From assembly GCF_020379485.1 (NCBI RefSeq), contig NC_063439.1, positions 25,358,098-25,422,097 of the forward strand: a stretch of 64,000 nucleotides of DNA, read 5' to 3'. Positions 1-11,634 of the stretch are shown here, piece by piece. Position 1 is the stretch's first letter. The number at the start of each line of letters is the position of its first letter. The stretch is from Brassica napus. Taxonomy: Eukaryota > Streptophyta > Magnoliopsida > Brassicales > Brassicaceae. The notes beneath the pieces were generated by a model. The model saw only the letters and a list, made by a program, of their open reading frames with translations. It ran no database searches and was not told the origin of the DNA. Both the position numbers and the translations under genes were made by a program.

Positions 1-188
1 TATAACCAAACTGTCTTACATGGTCTACATTAAAAAAAAATCAAAAGCTAGTAAATGGCAAGATTATAATAATGTAAGTGAAAATGTTTCAGTCTTTGTA
101 AAATGTTTTAACTCCTGACATATCCACAAATCGAGGAAACAAAACTAAAAAATCTAAGACATAGAAACATAACTAAAAAAACATATAC
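1..188 (-). other. Part of TEL1 intron 1
   Basis: AT-rich sequence that follows the GT donor of TEL1 exon 1. Every frame contains stops and none continues the RRM2 fold, so I treat it as intron. Confidence 0.6.
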
Positions 189-915
189 CGTAAACTTGGA
201 AAATCTGTCTGAGAGCAGTGGAAGAGACTTCGGGGTCTAGGTTAAATATCACCAACGTTCCTTGGTTACAACCACCGGGTACGGCGTTTGTATCCGGAAC
301 TACAAAGTGGGCCCACACTGGTCTACCAGAAACAAACCCACGCGCCGATGAAGAAGGTGACCTCCAAACGCTTCCACCTCCACTGCTGCTACCGAGCCTT
401 TCTTGGTGTTGCATGTGTCTACCGCAAAACTCTCGAACAGCTCTTTTCGCGTCACGGAGATCGTAGAAATGGACGGTCACGACTCCTTCCGAGATTCTCT
501 CCATCTGCACGCCACGCACGTCGCCGAACACCTCCAAGTCACGTCTCACCGTAGACTCGGTGACGTCACGCGGTACGTAGATCAGAGAAAGTGATCGCGT
601 CGGCGAGTTCGACGGCGGAGATGGCCGTTGAACAGCTGAAAAACCGTTAAACCAGGGACGAGGTGGTGGTGGTGGTGGAGGTGGAGGATGAGGAGCAGGA
701 GGAAACATCATCGGATGTGGTGGGATATTAAAGAACGTGAACATTCTTGGATCCGATGGAGATAGTCCGTACGACGGAGGAGGTGGAGGCAGCGGCGGCG
801 GCGGGAGAGAAGTGTACGGAAAGTGAAAACGTGAAGACATAGGGTTTAGTGGTACGAACTCTTGAGCTCGAGGGTCTAGATTCCCGGCGAGAGGAAAAGC
901 TCTAAAATTTTCCAT
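189..915 (-). CDS. TEL1: TEL1-like MEI2-type RNA-binding protein, first exon only (gene runs off the left edge)
   Basis: This exon encodes the first 242 residues of a TERMINAL EAR1-like protein, a plant MEI2-like family that binds RNA and acts in shoot and leaf-primordium development. The reading starts MENFRAFPLAGNLDPRAQEF. A long proline-rich stretch covers about residues 37-86. The first RRM covers about 108-165, with the strands LSLIYVPR and GVVTVHFY. A second RRM begins near residue 218 (GTLVIFNLDPEVSS). The exon ends at a GT donor (188-187) after the first base of a glycine codon. I see no acceptor that restores RRM2 in positions 1-188, so the rest of RRM2 and the C-terminal MEI2-type RRM3 must lie left of the window. 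TEL1 rather than TEL2 is inferred from the neighbouring D-CDES2 gene. Confidence 0.85.
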
Positions 916-2454
916 TTGAATAGGTCTTTAATTATTTTCTTACGGGAGTAATAGTTTTCACCGGTGAACGTGAAAGTTTTCTTGATCGTGTGAGAGAGAG
1001 AGAGATACTGTAACGTCGGCTCTATCTCTTTACTCTACAGACATTAGACAAGACAGTGGAAGAGAACAAATGTTTATTTTGTTTTATTTCTTTATGTCTT
1101 TCCAATTTATAAGCGCATTTATGTTTCTCGAAAATGACTGTTGTGTTTTAAATAAATGGATTATATCATTTTGCTGAAGTTACCTTAGTATCCCTACTCA
1201 CTTTTTGTAGGCTTGGGTTCTTGGTTTACGAGGCAGGAATACTGAGTACCTGGGTTAATCCTTTGTGAATTGTTTTTAAAAAAAAAAATTTGAAACTGTG
1301 AATAGAAAAACTTGCAGTGAAGGAAAAACCAACGTAAAAAATAAATCATGGACCATTTTTTCTTTTTTGATATATATGTAAGTTATTTACAACTTCTAAT
1401 CTGTAGAACATTTGAGAACGGCAATAGTTAGCTAGAGTCGTAACCTTTGTTACATAATTTTAGCAAATAGTCTTAAATGGCAATTCTACAAACACACACA
1501 CTCATCAAACAAATTGAAGATAGCTTATCGATATTTGTTTGACCAAAAAAAAAGCCAATCGATATTTGTGATAAGTAGCATATGTAACTCTTTTAAGTCT
1601 TTGAGGGTACGTTTAGCGATTATGGGTTACATTACACATTTATTCACAAGACATAAAACTAAAATGCATATTGCTTATTATAATAAAACAAAAAGGTTTA
1701 ATGATAGATGATCAAGGATTTAAAAGCAATCATTTTGTGTGTTTTAACAAATAATTTTTGTTTTATGTTAGAAAGCCTTTTTTCAAAAAAGAAAAAATGT
1801 TTGTTTTATGCGGATATTGGTATGGTGAAGAAAGTGTTGTTAAACACGAAGTAGTGACCAAACACACGTGCATGAAAATCTCGGTTCGAGAAGAAGACTC
1901 CTCAAACCAACGACCAAAACCATAATCTTGATTCTTGTCCTTCGTTTATATTACCAGGTAAAAAAATTACTAAAGTAATACAACTTCTTGCTTACCACGT
2001 TTGCTTCAGTTTATTTTTCTTATTTGTTGTACAAATATGATTCTTCTTGGCAACCGTACAATGTCAAAGACTCAAACCAAGTTATGGTCAAAATATAAGA
2101 AAAATCGTTTTGTGACATTGCTATGGAATCTCTTTTAGGCATCACTATTCTTTGATTGTTTTCTTTCTTTCCATAATTCTAAATCTTCTTACTTTATCAT
2201 TGTTAATCGACATGTATATATTTATTTCGGAATTGAACCAAAAACTCGGTTATAGTTTACTTTTAGTTTTACAATAAACGAAATTGATTTATCCAAACTG
2301 AAATTCAAAACCAAACCCACAAAACCCTATAGTAAAAAAAAAAAAATCCAACCCTGTTGTTATTTTAAATTTACAATATGTGATCATTTTTAATTCTCAT
2401 TTTAGTTAGTAAGTGGACTATTATGTTTCTAAGAAATAATACACTGGTATATAC

Positions 2455-2520
2455 TCCTCTGTTCCTGAACATCAATGTTTTTTTTTTGAAACATCCTACA
2501 TTTAGGAACATAAGGAATAC
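2455..2520. repeat. Short inverted-repeat relic (hairpin MITE remnant)
   Basis: TGTTCCTGAACATCAATGTTT on the left pairs imperfectly with the reverse complement of the right arm (TGTTCCTAAATGTAGGATG) across a poly-T run. The left edge TACTCCTCTGTTCC resembles MITE ends that are common in plants. It looks internally deleted. Confidence 0.4.
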
Positions 2521-2533
2521 ATGATTTTTTTAA

Positions 2534-2827
2534 GGCAATTCTCTCAAATAGACTTTTTAAGTTATTGTCACAAAAACAACACTCAAAAAATAAAATGACT
2601 AAAATAGCACCTTTTTGTTTTGAAAATTTTAATTTTTAATTTTTAATTTTTTTAAATTTGAATCCCTAAACTCCATCCTTTAACTTTAATTTCCCTAAAT
2701 CTAGATTAATTAACTCTTGAGTATAATTACATATTTATCCTTTAATAACACTTGTTTCGATCATTTTCTTCCCTGAAATTTATTTTTGTGAAAATAAACT
2801 AAAAATGACTATCTAATGGAATTTCTC
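2534..2827. mobile_element. Degenerate MITE-like element with terminal inverted repeats
   Basis: The left end (GGCAATTCTCTCAAATAGAC) and the reverse complement of the right end (GAGAAATTCCATTAGATAGT) are imperfect inverted repeats. The interior contains ACTAAAATAGCACC, which is shared with the element at 45327-45607, so the two may belong to related families. I could not define a clean target duplication. Confidence 0.45.
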
Positions 2828-3132
2828 TTTTTAATATACATAATTTGAATCTATTTGTAATAAGCTACGATTTGCCTTTTTACGTACGGCACAAACTTAA
2901 AATATAAATTTATTTTTATCAAATTTAATATATGTATTTAGTACAAAAAAAATAAAAATAAAAATAAATGTAAGATATGATCGAACCGAACTAGACTCTA
3001 ACCTGAATAGAATTGCCATAAAACCAAACGAGCCAAAATGGTTTCGGTTAGGTTCGGTTAAAATTTTGGTAAAACCAAACCAAATCTTAGATTTATGGAA
3101 GTCTGTCTTGGGAATGGTATGCCTACAACAGC

Positions 3133-4786
3133 CTAATCGTTCGAGTTAGTGAAGAAAGATTTATATCTTTGAGCAAGACCAAACATCCCAAGAGTGCCTC
3201 CAGTGTGAAGCATCACTACAATGCTCGATTCCTCGTCCTCCACAAGCTCTGTTGCCGTCTCCCAAGCAGCTAAAGTATACATGGGATCCACTAAAACACC
3301 CGTCTCTTGGGCAATCTTCCGACACATCTCCACTTCTCCTTCCAAGACCTTCCCAAACCTGCAAGAACAAAAGGAAATATAAACCGAAAAGATCACTTAT
3401 AGTATATCTTCAATAGAGAAAAGAATCATACTTTCTTGGGCGTTGACGTTCTACCCATTTGATCGTATCCAAGCTGCTGCAAACGATAGAGGGAAGAAAC
3501 TGCCTGGTAAACTCTTCTAACAAGCGAGCTTCATGTCTCTTGTAGTTTTGGAGCGTATCAGCTAACATCACTGCGTTGATCTCCCAGGGAAGCCTGAGAA
3601 GAAGAAGTGTAACATGAGCGGGAAAAGAAACAGACACACAAAAAGTCTTTGTGAACAAAACCTAACCCCAAAGACATAGCTGCAACTCCTAACCCCACAG
3701 CAGATGTTCCCGTACCAGCATCAACTACAAACTTGACACGACTCTTCTTCCCAAGTAAATGATCTTCTGACAAATACTTCACTAACCGAAACATACCTGC
3801 ACAGCGACACAAAGCCCTTGTCAACGATAACACTAATCTATAACCAAAGTCTGATGCTTACCGAGTAACGCAAGAGCATCTCCTGCGCCTTCATTAACGA
3901 TCAAAACCTTTCTAGAAGAAGCAGCTTCTGAACTCGAAAAACCATCCATAGCCTCAAGATCTTTAACCCATAACACAGAACCGTCTTCCCCAGCGACAAG
4001 ATCAGCGTGAGTTCTCAGCATCTCCTCTCTATTCGCATACTTCGATCTCGGAACATACTCAACGTTTCCATACATAGTTGAAACGAGGTTATAACCAGTC
4101 AAAACCTCAGGCTGCTCTCCACGCAGTAGCAGATGTGATCTCACACCTCTCTCAGCACAAGAAACAGCTGTAACAACATAGAAAGAACTGATATTCAAAA
4201 CATAAACATGTTTAGTTCTCTCAATAAGAAGGTTCTGACTTTTTTTTACCAACAGCAGCTGTGTGTGCGCTTTGACAACCTCCACACGTAACCTAACATT
4301 CAAACAAAAATCTCTAAGCATTTTTTTTTCAAAGGACCCAACTGAGAAAGGATAACTAAATTCTCACCAAGTCGGTGACTTTATGATCCTGAAGAAGCGG
4401 TAGCAAAGCATCAAGCTTTCTAGCTTTGTTACCATTGACAAGAGGATGCAAAAGATCGTCTCTCAGAATGTAAAAAGACGATCTTTTTTTGGAGACTTCG
4501 TCTCCGAGACGTGGACGAGTGTTGTTCAAGAAGGAGAGCTTGCCGATTCCTTGAGTAGAAGAAACGCTGATCTGATGAATTGGAGCTGCGGGACTCTGTA
4601 ATCCCCACTTCCTATCGAGTAACTTCGACACGGACTCGAGCTCAGCCTATTGACAATATAGTTGCAATTGCAAAATGGGTATTCTCGGAAGTGAATAAAA
4701 AACCGAACTTTAACCTGAGAGGAGTGGAAGTGATGGAGGTTTGATTTCGCGTTGACTGCGAAAATGGTTGACCGTTGGACCTTCAT
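3133..4786 (-). CDS. D-CDES2: D-cysteine desulfhydrase 2 (PLP-dependent, ACC deaminase family), 405 aa
   Basis: This is a PLP enzyme of the ACC-deaminase/D-cysteine desulfhydrase family. The Arabidopsis relative converts D-cysteine to pyruvate, ammonia and H2S and is predicted to be mitochondrial. Seven exons join in frame: 4786-4715, 4646-4368, 4292-4250, 4167-3862, 3796-3667, 3593-3432 and 3358-3133, giving 405 residues. The PLP lysine is K98 in [13 protein letters not shown]. Further family blocks are [10 protein letters not shown], the glycine-rich [14 protein letters not shown], and [10 protein letters not shown] near the C-terminus. The start at 4786 gives a basic, Ser-rich N-terminus ([16 protein letters not shown]) suited to organelle import. 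It sits between TEL1 and the AGP-like gene, as in Arabidopsis. I see no frameshifts. The splice sites rest on frame and similarity. Confidence 0.9.
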
Positions 4787-5425
4787 TGCCGCTACGCTTC
4801 TCTGCAAATTACTCTTATCGGCTAACAGAGTAATTGTGAAAATATTCATACATCCACGCGCGTCTTGTTTCAGAGGATGTGATGGACACGCGCTTTTTGA
4901 GACATGTATGGGCCAAGCTTCTCTCACCCGGCCCATATCTAACAACCAATGAGAAAGTTGCTTTTTCTTTACATTTTTTTTTCAAACACTATTTTTTTAC
5001 TGTAATATTAAAAACACTATATGAATGATTTTACAACTAATAATTCTACTTATTTTATGAAAATTTATATCTAACTACATCATCGTAAATCATTTTTTTA
5101 AGATTTTTTTCCTTTTAATTATCCTCGAATATCACTAACCCAAATTTACAAAGATTTATAGATGACGGTTCTACTTTCACCTCTTTCAAACATTTTCTGA
5201 ATGTCAAAATCGGTTCTATCGTTTTTGGGTACATGCAGATACTGGATTTGTGATACAGATTATAAAACTATATAAAACATAGATACGTATCACATAAGGT
5301 TTCATTTTTGTCATGATCTCTGTATCCATGAAAGGGACAAGCAAAATGCTATATTACATCTACAAGATAAAAACATTACAAACTACATTCAATAAAAATG
5401 TCAACAATTTCTTAAAATTCACGCA
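4787..5425. other. Intergenic: D-CDES2 promoter and 3' side of the AGP-like gene
   Basis: No coding signal. The sequence near 4911-4935 contains GGGCC/GGCCC motifs of the kind found in promoters of broadly expressed plant genes. The remainder is AT-rich, and its right end should contain the 3' UTR of the gene at 5426. Confidence 0.5.
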
Positions 5426-5722
5426 TCAAATCAAATCTCGTAAAAAGAAGAACGATCCAACCATCGCAGCAGCTACAAAATAAGCGAATCCAACCGTGGC
5501 GGTAGCGTCGTTTCCGGAAGGTGGTTGAGGTGGCGGATAGTTTGCGTTCGAAGAATCGCTTCCCATAGATCCTGCGACTGCTCCGGGAGTAGCAGCTGTA
5601 GCTACATTGGTCGGAGCTGTTGCGGGGGCTCCAGAGGTGATCGTCGAGGGCTTATCAACAGCTGAGACAACCACGGCGACAAAGAGGAGGAGGAGGAGCA
5701 GAGCTACGTGAAGGCGCGCCAT
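5426..5722 (-). CDS. Small AGP-like, anther-specific-type secreted protein, 98 aa
   Basis: This intronless gene encodes 98 residues and matches the anther-specific agp1-like protein expected here. Residues 1-21 form a typical signal peptide (MARLHVALLLLLLFVAVVVS). The middle is rich in Ala, Thr, Pro, Ser and Gly, with SGAPATAPTNVATAATPG and YPPPQPPSG, a composition that suits O-glycosylation as in arabinogalactan proteins. The last 20 or so residues are hydrophobic (VGFAYFVAAAMVGSFFFL) and end in RDLI, which could be a GPI-anchor signal or a membrane anchor. The likely location is the cell surface or pollen wall. The anther role is inferred from the Arabidopsis annotation and is not visible in the sequence. 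Confidence 0.75.
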   Translation of the reverse strand: MARLHVALLLLLLFVAVVVSAVDKPSTITSGAPATAPTNVATAATPGAVAGSMGSDSSNANYPPPQPPSGNDATATVGFAYFVAAAMVGSFFFLRDLI

Positions 5723-6478
5723 TTTGTTAGTTAAATTAGTTAATTATCCCAAAAGACTCTTTTTTTCCAAATGTTTTATGGTTATTTTCTTTATTTACTT
5801 GTGAATTATTTTTTAAAATTGTGTAGTGAAGGATCTTTGTTTATACATTGTTGTTAATCAAAATGCGAAATTTGAGGTTTGCCAAAAAAATATTTAACGG
5901 CGTATCTTCTACTCCTAATTTTAGTTTCGCCCCTCTCCCTCTCCTGTCTCAGTTAATGAATATAATTAAACTTGAGTTTAGCCTAAAAATTTATCTTAGA
6001 TATTTTTTTTAGTTTTAATTTATCTGAAAAGTATAAAAAGCAACGTTGTCAAATGAAAAGAGTAATAAGGTGATCATGTAAAATAATAAAAGTATCAAGT
6101 ACAAATTTGTAGGGCTCTTGTTAAGCCTAGATTATCTGACTATTTTTGTATGCTTTCCTTATTTCCCTCTACCCTAAACAGTAAACACAGTGATATGGCG
6201 TGAACTGCACGGAAACTTTGGTAAACCTTGAGTCTTTTTATACAAATGAAATAGAATCTGAACCTTACAATAAATGGACTAATTGAAATTATTCGACAAT
6301 TATCAACCTAAAACATGACCCATGAACAATTAGAATAATGTAAGACCCTATACAATGAAATGTTAAGACAAGTTCCTTAACTTATGTTTCCCCCTTTTGT
6401 ACAAACCCTTCCAAAGTGACCCCATAACATAGTAAACCGCAATTTCCCTGCCTTTTTGTCTGATCTGCCAACAAACCT
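5723..6478. other. Intergenic: AGP-like promoter and RCC1-gene 3' region
   Basis: AT-rich with no sustained coding frame. It holds the promoter of the small secreted protein and the downstream end of the RCC1 gene. I see no repeat or transposon with defined ends. Confidence 0.5.
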
Positions 6479-8403
6479 CTAACTGAGATCGATATTTACT
6501 TTTTCAGGAACACACCTTTCTGTCTGGTCACGACCAAGCTCTGCTCCAAGCTGACCCTTATCACCCGCACCAAACGCGAATAGCTTCCCTGACTCCGAGA
6601 GCGCAAACGTATGAGCGTTCCAGTATATAGAATTCGTTAGACTAATCTGAACCATCTTCTCCTTCACTTGCTTCAGCGATGTTACTACCGCTGGACTCAA
6701 CACATTCCCATTTCTATTACCCTAATAACAAAACCCAAACCAAAACATAAAGAGTCAGATACCTTGCAACGCAAGTTTAAAAGAAACAAGTGCTAACCTG
6801 TTCATCAGCGGCTATATGGTGACCGAGACTAGCGGATTCGCCACAACCAAACGAGTAAACATCTCCATCTTCCGAGACAACAAAAGTAGTGTAGTCTCCC
6901 GTTGCGACATGAACCGCCTTGACATGACTTAGCCCTTCAACGACCTTAGGGACTGATTCACACTCCTCGTTACCGTGTCCTAAGCAACCGTACCTTCCCC
7001 AACCCCAAGTACACACTCTTCCGTCTTGACCTACCACCGCCGCATGCCACGCACCAGCTGCAACTACCCTAGGTTGAATGTTCAACGCCTGAAACTGCTC
7101 TATAACCCGAGGGAACTTCTCATCAGTCTTTGACCCGTGACCAAGCTTGCCTCCCAAACCACAACCAACCGAGTAAACCGACCTAAAATAAACATCGTAT
7201 TACATCAGAACCGGTCTAAATTAAATAATTAACCGACAACAGTGTATAAGAAGAAACTCACATGCTGCCGTTTGGTAGACAAGCCAAGGCAAGAAGGTAG
7301 CAATAGCCAGCAGCAATCTGCACAACGGGTACATTCTCAAGCGCCCCTAACAAAGGACGAGGCTCGACATCATTAGCCTCGGTTTGGTGTCCGAGTCTAC
7401 CATCGTTTCCCCAGGAGAATGTATAGACCTTTCCTTCTCGTGAGAGAACAGCAGTAAAGAAGTTTCCAATAGCCGCTTGCACAACGAATATGTTTTTTAA
7501 AGATGTTACAAGCTGAGGAGTTGTGACCTCTTTAGAACCTTGCCCTCCGTACTCAGCTTCACCGAAGGAGTCTTTCCCACAGGAGTAAACGTTTCCACTG
7601 TCGCTTATTAGCATTGTCCGGCCAGCACCAGCTGCTGCTTGGATGATTCGGATGCCCTGTAATGATCTGCACACAACACACGGTTATTATAACAATTCTC
7701 GGTGAAACCATCTTCAGGTTCTCTTTGGTTGTAACACTAACACTCAATGATGTATACCTGATGGGCAAAATGCGAGCTTCTTCATCGGTATGGCCATGAC
7801 CTAGCTGTCCAGAGTTATTATAACCGAAAGTATAAACTTCTCCTTTCGAAGTGACTGCAATGCTGTGACCAGGACCAGCAACAGCTTGAGACTTCTCTCT
7901 TCTACAACACGCTTCACCAGCCAGCAAGAACCTAAGTACAAGTTTCCATGACCCTCCGCATCTACGCTTCATTTCTTCACGTTCTTCTTCATTCATCGGT
8001 TTGAAAATCACCCTTTTGTTACACATGTCGAGAGCAGCGAGCTCGGATAGCGATAAGCTACAGTCCGGTGCAAAGTTCGCTGGCTGGCTAAAGAACGAAC
8101 ACGTTGCCTAAAACCACCAACAGCAATAACAGCAAGAAAATATCAAATTCTTGAAATTTTAGTGAAAGGTTAAGAGTTTTAATCGAAAAAGAGAACCTCA
8201 AGATTGGCGAGGTCACGAGGATCCAATCTACATTCAGTGAGAACGTGAAGGACAATGGAAGGGTTAGCTGCTAAAGGAAACTCTCCAGGAGTAGTTGAGT
8301 CTCCAAAGCATTGGCGTTTTTGCCTCTTCACAGGAGGAGAAGCAGGTTGCTCCGGTATGTTATGATACTGTAGCCCTGGAGTTCCACTCGATGTAGCATC
8401 CAT
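6479..8403 (-). CDS. RCC1-repeat family protein, 529 aa
   Basis: Five coding exons join in frame: 8403-8197, 8107-7758, 7666-7262, 7182-6798 and 6721-6479. The protein is a beta-propeller of RCC1 repeats. Recurrent GxVYTFGxNxxGQLGHG-like blocks are visible, for example YTFGYNNSGQLGHG, YSCGKDSFGEAEYGG, YTFSWGNDGRLGHQ, CTWGWGRYGCLGHG, YSFGCGESASLGHH and FAFGAGDKGQLGAE. About 140 N-terminal residues precede the repeats and include a basic KRQKRQC patch. RCC1 itself is the Ran exchange factor, but most plant members have other or unknown roles, so no reaction is assigned. It corresponds by position and length to At3g26100. An intron in the 5' UTR is possible, but I cannot place it. Confidence 0.9.
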
Positions 8404-11400
8404 CTTTGGACAACACAGATTTATCTACAAATCAAGAATTAAGACAAGACGACACCTGCAAAATAGTACAAAGGAAGCAACTTTATGGGTTATATTATTA
8501 CAAGGAAAGTTTACTTCTTTTCTTGTTTCTTCTAATCAAGAACAGAGAAAGAATCTGTGAAGAATCAATCAAATCAGACCAGGTCAAGAATGAAAGAAAG
8601 AAGGAAACTTGGAAGAGAAGTGTAGTAAAAGAGGATTATTCTATAAGAATGAAAGATGGATCAGATACGGAAGAAGATTAAAAGAAAACTATTTGTCACA
8701 CGCAAAGGACTTCTCCTTCTCCTCTGCACACGGAAACTCAATTTTTGACCTTTAGCCCAACAAAATCAACACACAAACCCAGAAAAACCAAACCGATCTT
8801 AATTAATTAACAGAACAAAAACACATCAGAGAGATAGATATTTGATCATTTACTCAGATTCAAGGAAGTTGTGATTAATTTACATGTTAAGAAATAAAAA
8901 GGAGCGAACTTTATGACTACCCATCTGCAACAAACCATTTTCATCATCAATTCGACAAGAATCAAACCTCAGAATTATTCAGACAGCAGAAGTGGCTTTC
9001 TTTTGTTTGGTTTTGTTGTCTGATCAGGGTAAAGAAAAACGAACGATCGGAGAATGTTTTTTTCTGGAGAATTGACGATCACAATAACGGAAAGTCTGCA
9101 ACTTTTGCGTTGAGGAAAGCAAATTGAATGAAGAGGAAAGAAAGATGTGGTGTCTCTTTATGCGGTTTTATAAAGCAATTTAGATCTCTCTCTCTCTCTC
9201 TCTGTTACAACATTTTTTTCTGATAAATTGTGATACTCTTATGTGTGTGTATGTGCACATATACGTATAGTTGTGATGGATAACATCATGGGGTGTATAT
9301 GAATGCATGTATACATAATATACGTGTGCATCCAAAATAGGGGTTGAGTGGTCGAACAAGTTATCCTCATCCAACGGATCTTTATTATTGTTTTAATAGT
9401 TGAGAACAAAATGGTTATCACCTAGTTATTAATTAATTGTTAGTATCATAAGTCCTGACATGGTTATCCACTATATTACATGACATCCTCAAAAAAAAAA
9501 AAAAATTCCTTGTCCTTTTCTCTGATTCTCTTTGATGAAAAGAACGAAATTAATTTCTTGAATCAAGCTTATAGTTTGAGTTTCATGACTAGTTAATGAA
9601 ATTGACAATGAATATAACTGGTGTTTTAGTGGTGTTTGAAAATGTGTTAGCTTTTGTTTGTTGTATCTTTATAAACTAAACAGAAGTTGATAAGAAGATG
9701 CATATATATGCTTGGAAGCAATGCCAACCTGGCAAATTACAATATAAAGTGCCAGTTATGGCTTCATCGACAAGAATATTCCCATCTGCATTTTATATCG
9801 TCTTTTCCAAGTAAAGATAATAATCAAAACAGAACATTGTAGGAAAAGTAGTGATTTGTTCCTGTTGGTTTTATTTGATGTTCATGAATCATGATGATTT
9901 TATATGTGAACTTTGAATAAATGTTTGGTAATAATAATAAGAGTGATTTGGAACCTTATAATACTCGGACCAATAATAAAAGCTTGGTAAGTTACAAAAA
10001 AAAAAAATAATAATAATAATAAAAGCTTGGTAATGAACTTTCTTCAACTGTGCAAAAACTTTCCCAACATGTACAGAGTGCCATTATCATAAGAATTTAT
10101 ACAAAGCGTCTTGTTCTGAAAATGACTTTAATAATAAAGGGATAAATTTTAAATTTATTCACTTATAACTTTATAATTTGAATTATATATAAACTCATTT
10201 GGAACCATATATAAACTAAAAATCTATTTAAATATGAATCTTAAAGATGATTAACCGATAAAATTAAACTACTATATCAATTGAGTTTTCATCTAAAAAC
10301 AAATTTTTGTTTATGAAGTTCAACAAAAATGTTTTGAAAGTACAATTACTGATTTTTTTAATATCATCATTTAAAAGCAACACCTCAGTTCCCATAACTT
10401 CTTAAATATAACAAATATATGTTGTAGAAATTTTATTAAAGCATTAGGATGCGTTCATATATTATTAAGCTAGCAATGTTTTTGTATTCTCGAAATATTA
10501 AGTTTTTGGGTGTTTGTTTTAGAATGCAAAAAAAAAAAGTAAGTAAATAATTATATATTATTTAACAACTATTCAATTAACTAGTTAGGTGAAACGTAAA
10601 CTGATAAAGATTCCATTCGATATTACTCCTATAAACTATCTTGACAAGAACATCATCAAGGGTTGCAATCGACGAGACTCAATAATTGCCACATATATTT
10701 GAGTATTTGACCAAAACCTTGTTGTAGCCACTAGCCGGCACACACACAGAAAGAACTTCTTTGGGAAATAATTTTCATATTCTATCAGATGAGAATCATT
10801 AAAATTTAGAAAGAGCCACCATAACAATTAACTATTACCTTATATAGGAACTACTTATCATCTCAAACCATAGTTAAAAACTTTTTTTTTGCGTTGACAA
10901 GACTCTTTACCTATAAATAAATGTCGTGTGTTTTATTTACCGAAACCAGTTTTGATACAATCAAATGAGATAATCTCATATACATGCCTAAGTGGGAAGA
11001 TATTTGATCCGCTTCCCACCTTATCGTTTTAAACTTTTACTCTTTTAGAGTAAGGTTGAATTCTCCCTCTTATGAAAAAACTTATTTTTCTGGGTTGGGT
11101 TCTGAATGTGTAAGTGAACGTGTTAAGATGTTAGTGCCACGTGAAACAAATGTGGTATGGGATGTCCGAAGGTGTGATGCAAACATCATCATCATCAATA
11201 TCATACATCCTATTTTTTAGATACTTTTATTTGACAAAGTGAGTCATTTGTACCTTTTTCCTACTGATATTTAGAGACAAAAATGCAGTAAATTTGGTAG
11301 TTTTTCCAGACATTAATTAGTAAGTTTCCATAATTTTATCCCGGTACAAACATTCAAACCAAATCAAAACATGAACCGGACATTCTCTTTCAGTCTGGTA

Positions 11401-11634
11401 TATATTATATAACAAGAGTGAGAGAAACAGACATGTACAATAAATGTGAAAGGAGAGATTATATATTTGACTAGATTGCTATAAACATCATGTATGTTGA
11501 AGACGTGGTTCAAGTACCGGTTGCTATAAGATGTTGTAAATATGTTGAAGACGTGGTTTATGGACAAAAAAATTGCTATAAACATCAAAATACGGTATGT
11601 TTAAAAAGGCAGTTTAGGTTCTGGTTAAGATTCC
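8404..11634. other. Intergenic between the RCC1 gene and RGS1
   Basis: Positions 8404 to about 9150 look like the 5' UTR and promoter of the RCC1 gene. A (CT)n run lies at 9186-9203 and a poly-A run at 9491-9505. Beyond that, the DNA is AT-rich with no gene. It contains a duplicated AATAATAAAAGCTTGGTAA (about 9971 and 10014), a hairpin at 10991-11020, and repeated TGTTGAAGACGTGGTT units at about 11495-11560. The RGS1 3' UTR should occupy roughly the last 200 bases. Confidence 0.5.
9186..9203. repeat. (CT)n microsatellite
   Basis: Nine CT units in a row, in the likely promoter or leader of the RCC1-family gene. CT/GA tracts are common just upstream of plant transcription starts. Confidence 0.8.

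Larger units (their letters stand above)
916..3132. other. TEL1 upstream region with two MITE-like relics
   Basis: The stretch 916-1100 should hold the TEL1 leader and promoter, including a GA-rich run near 990. No convincing gene lies in the rest. A short hairpin-like relic occupies about 2455-2520, and a longer MITE-like element about 2534-2827. The stretch 2990-3100 is rich in the motif AACCAAA/TTCGGTT, which is common in crucifer transposon relics. The D-CDES2 3' UTR should lie just left of 3133. Confidence 0.5.
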
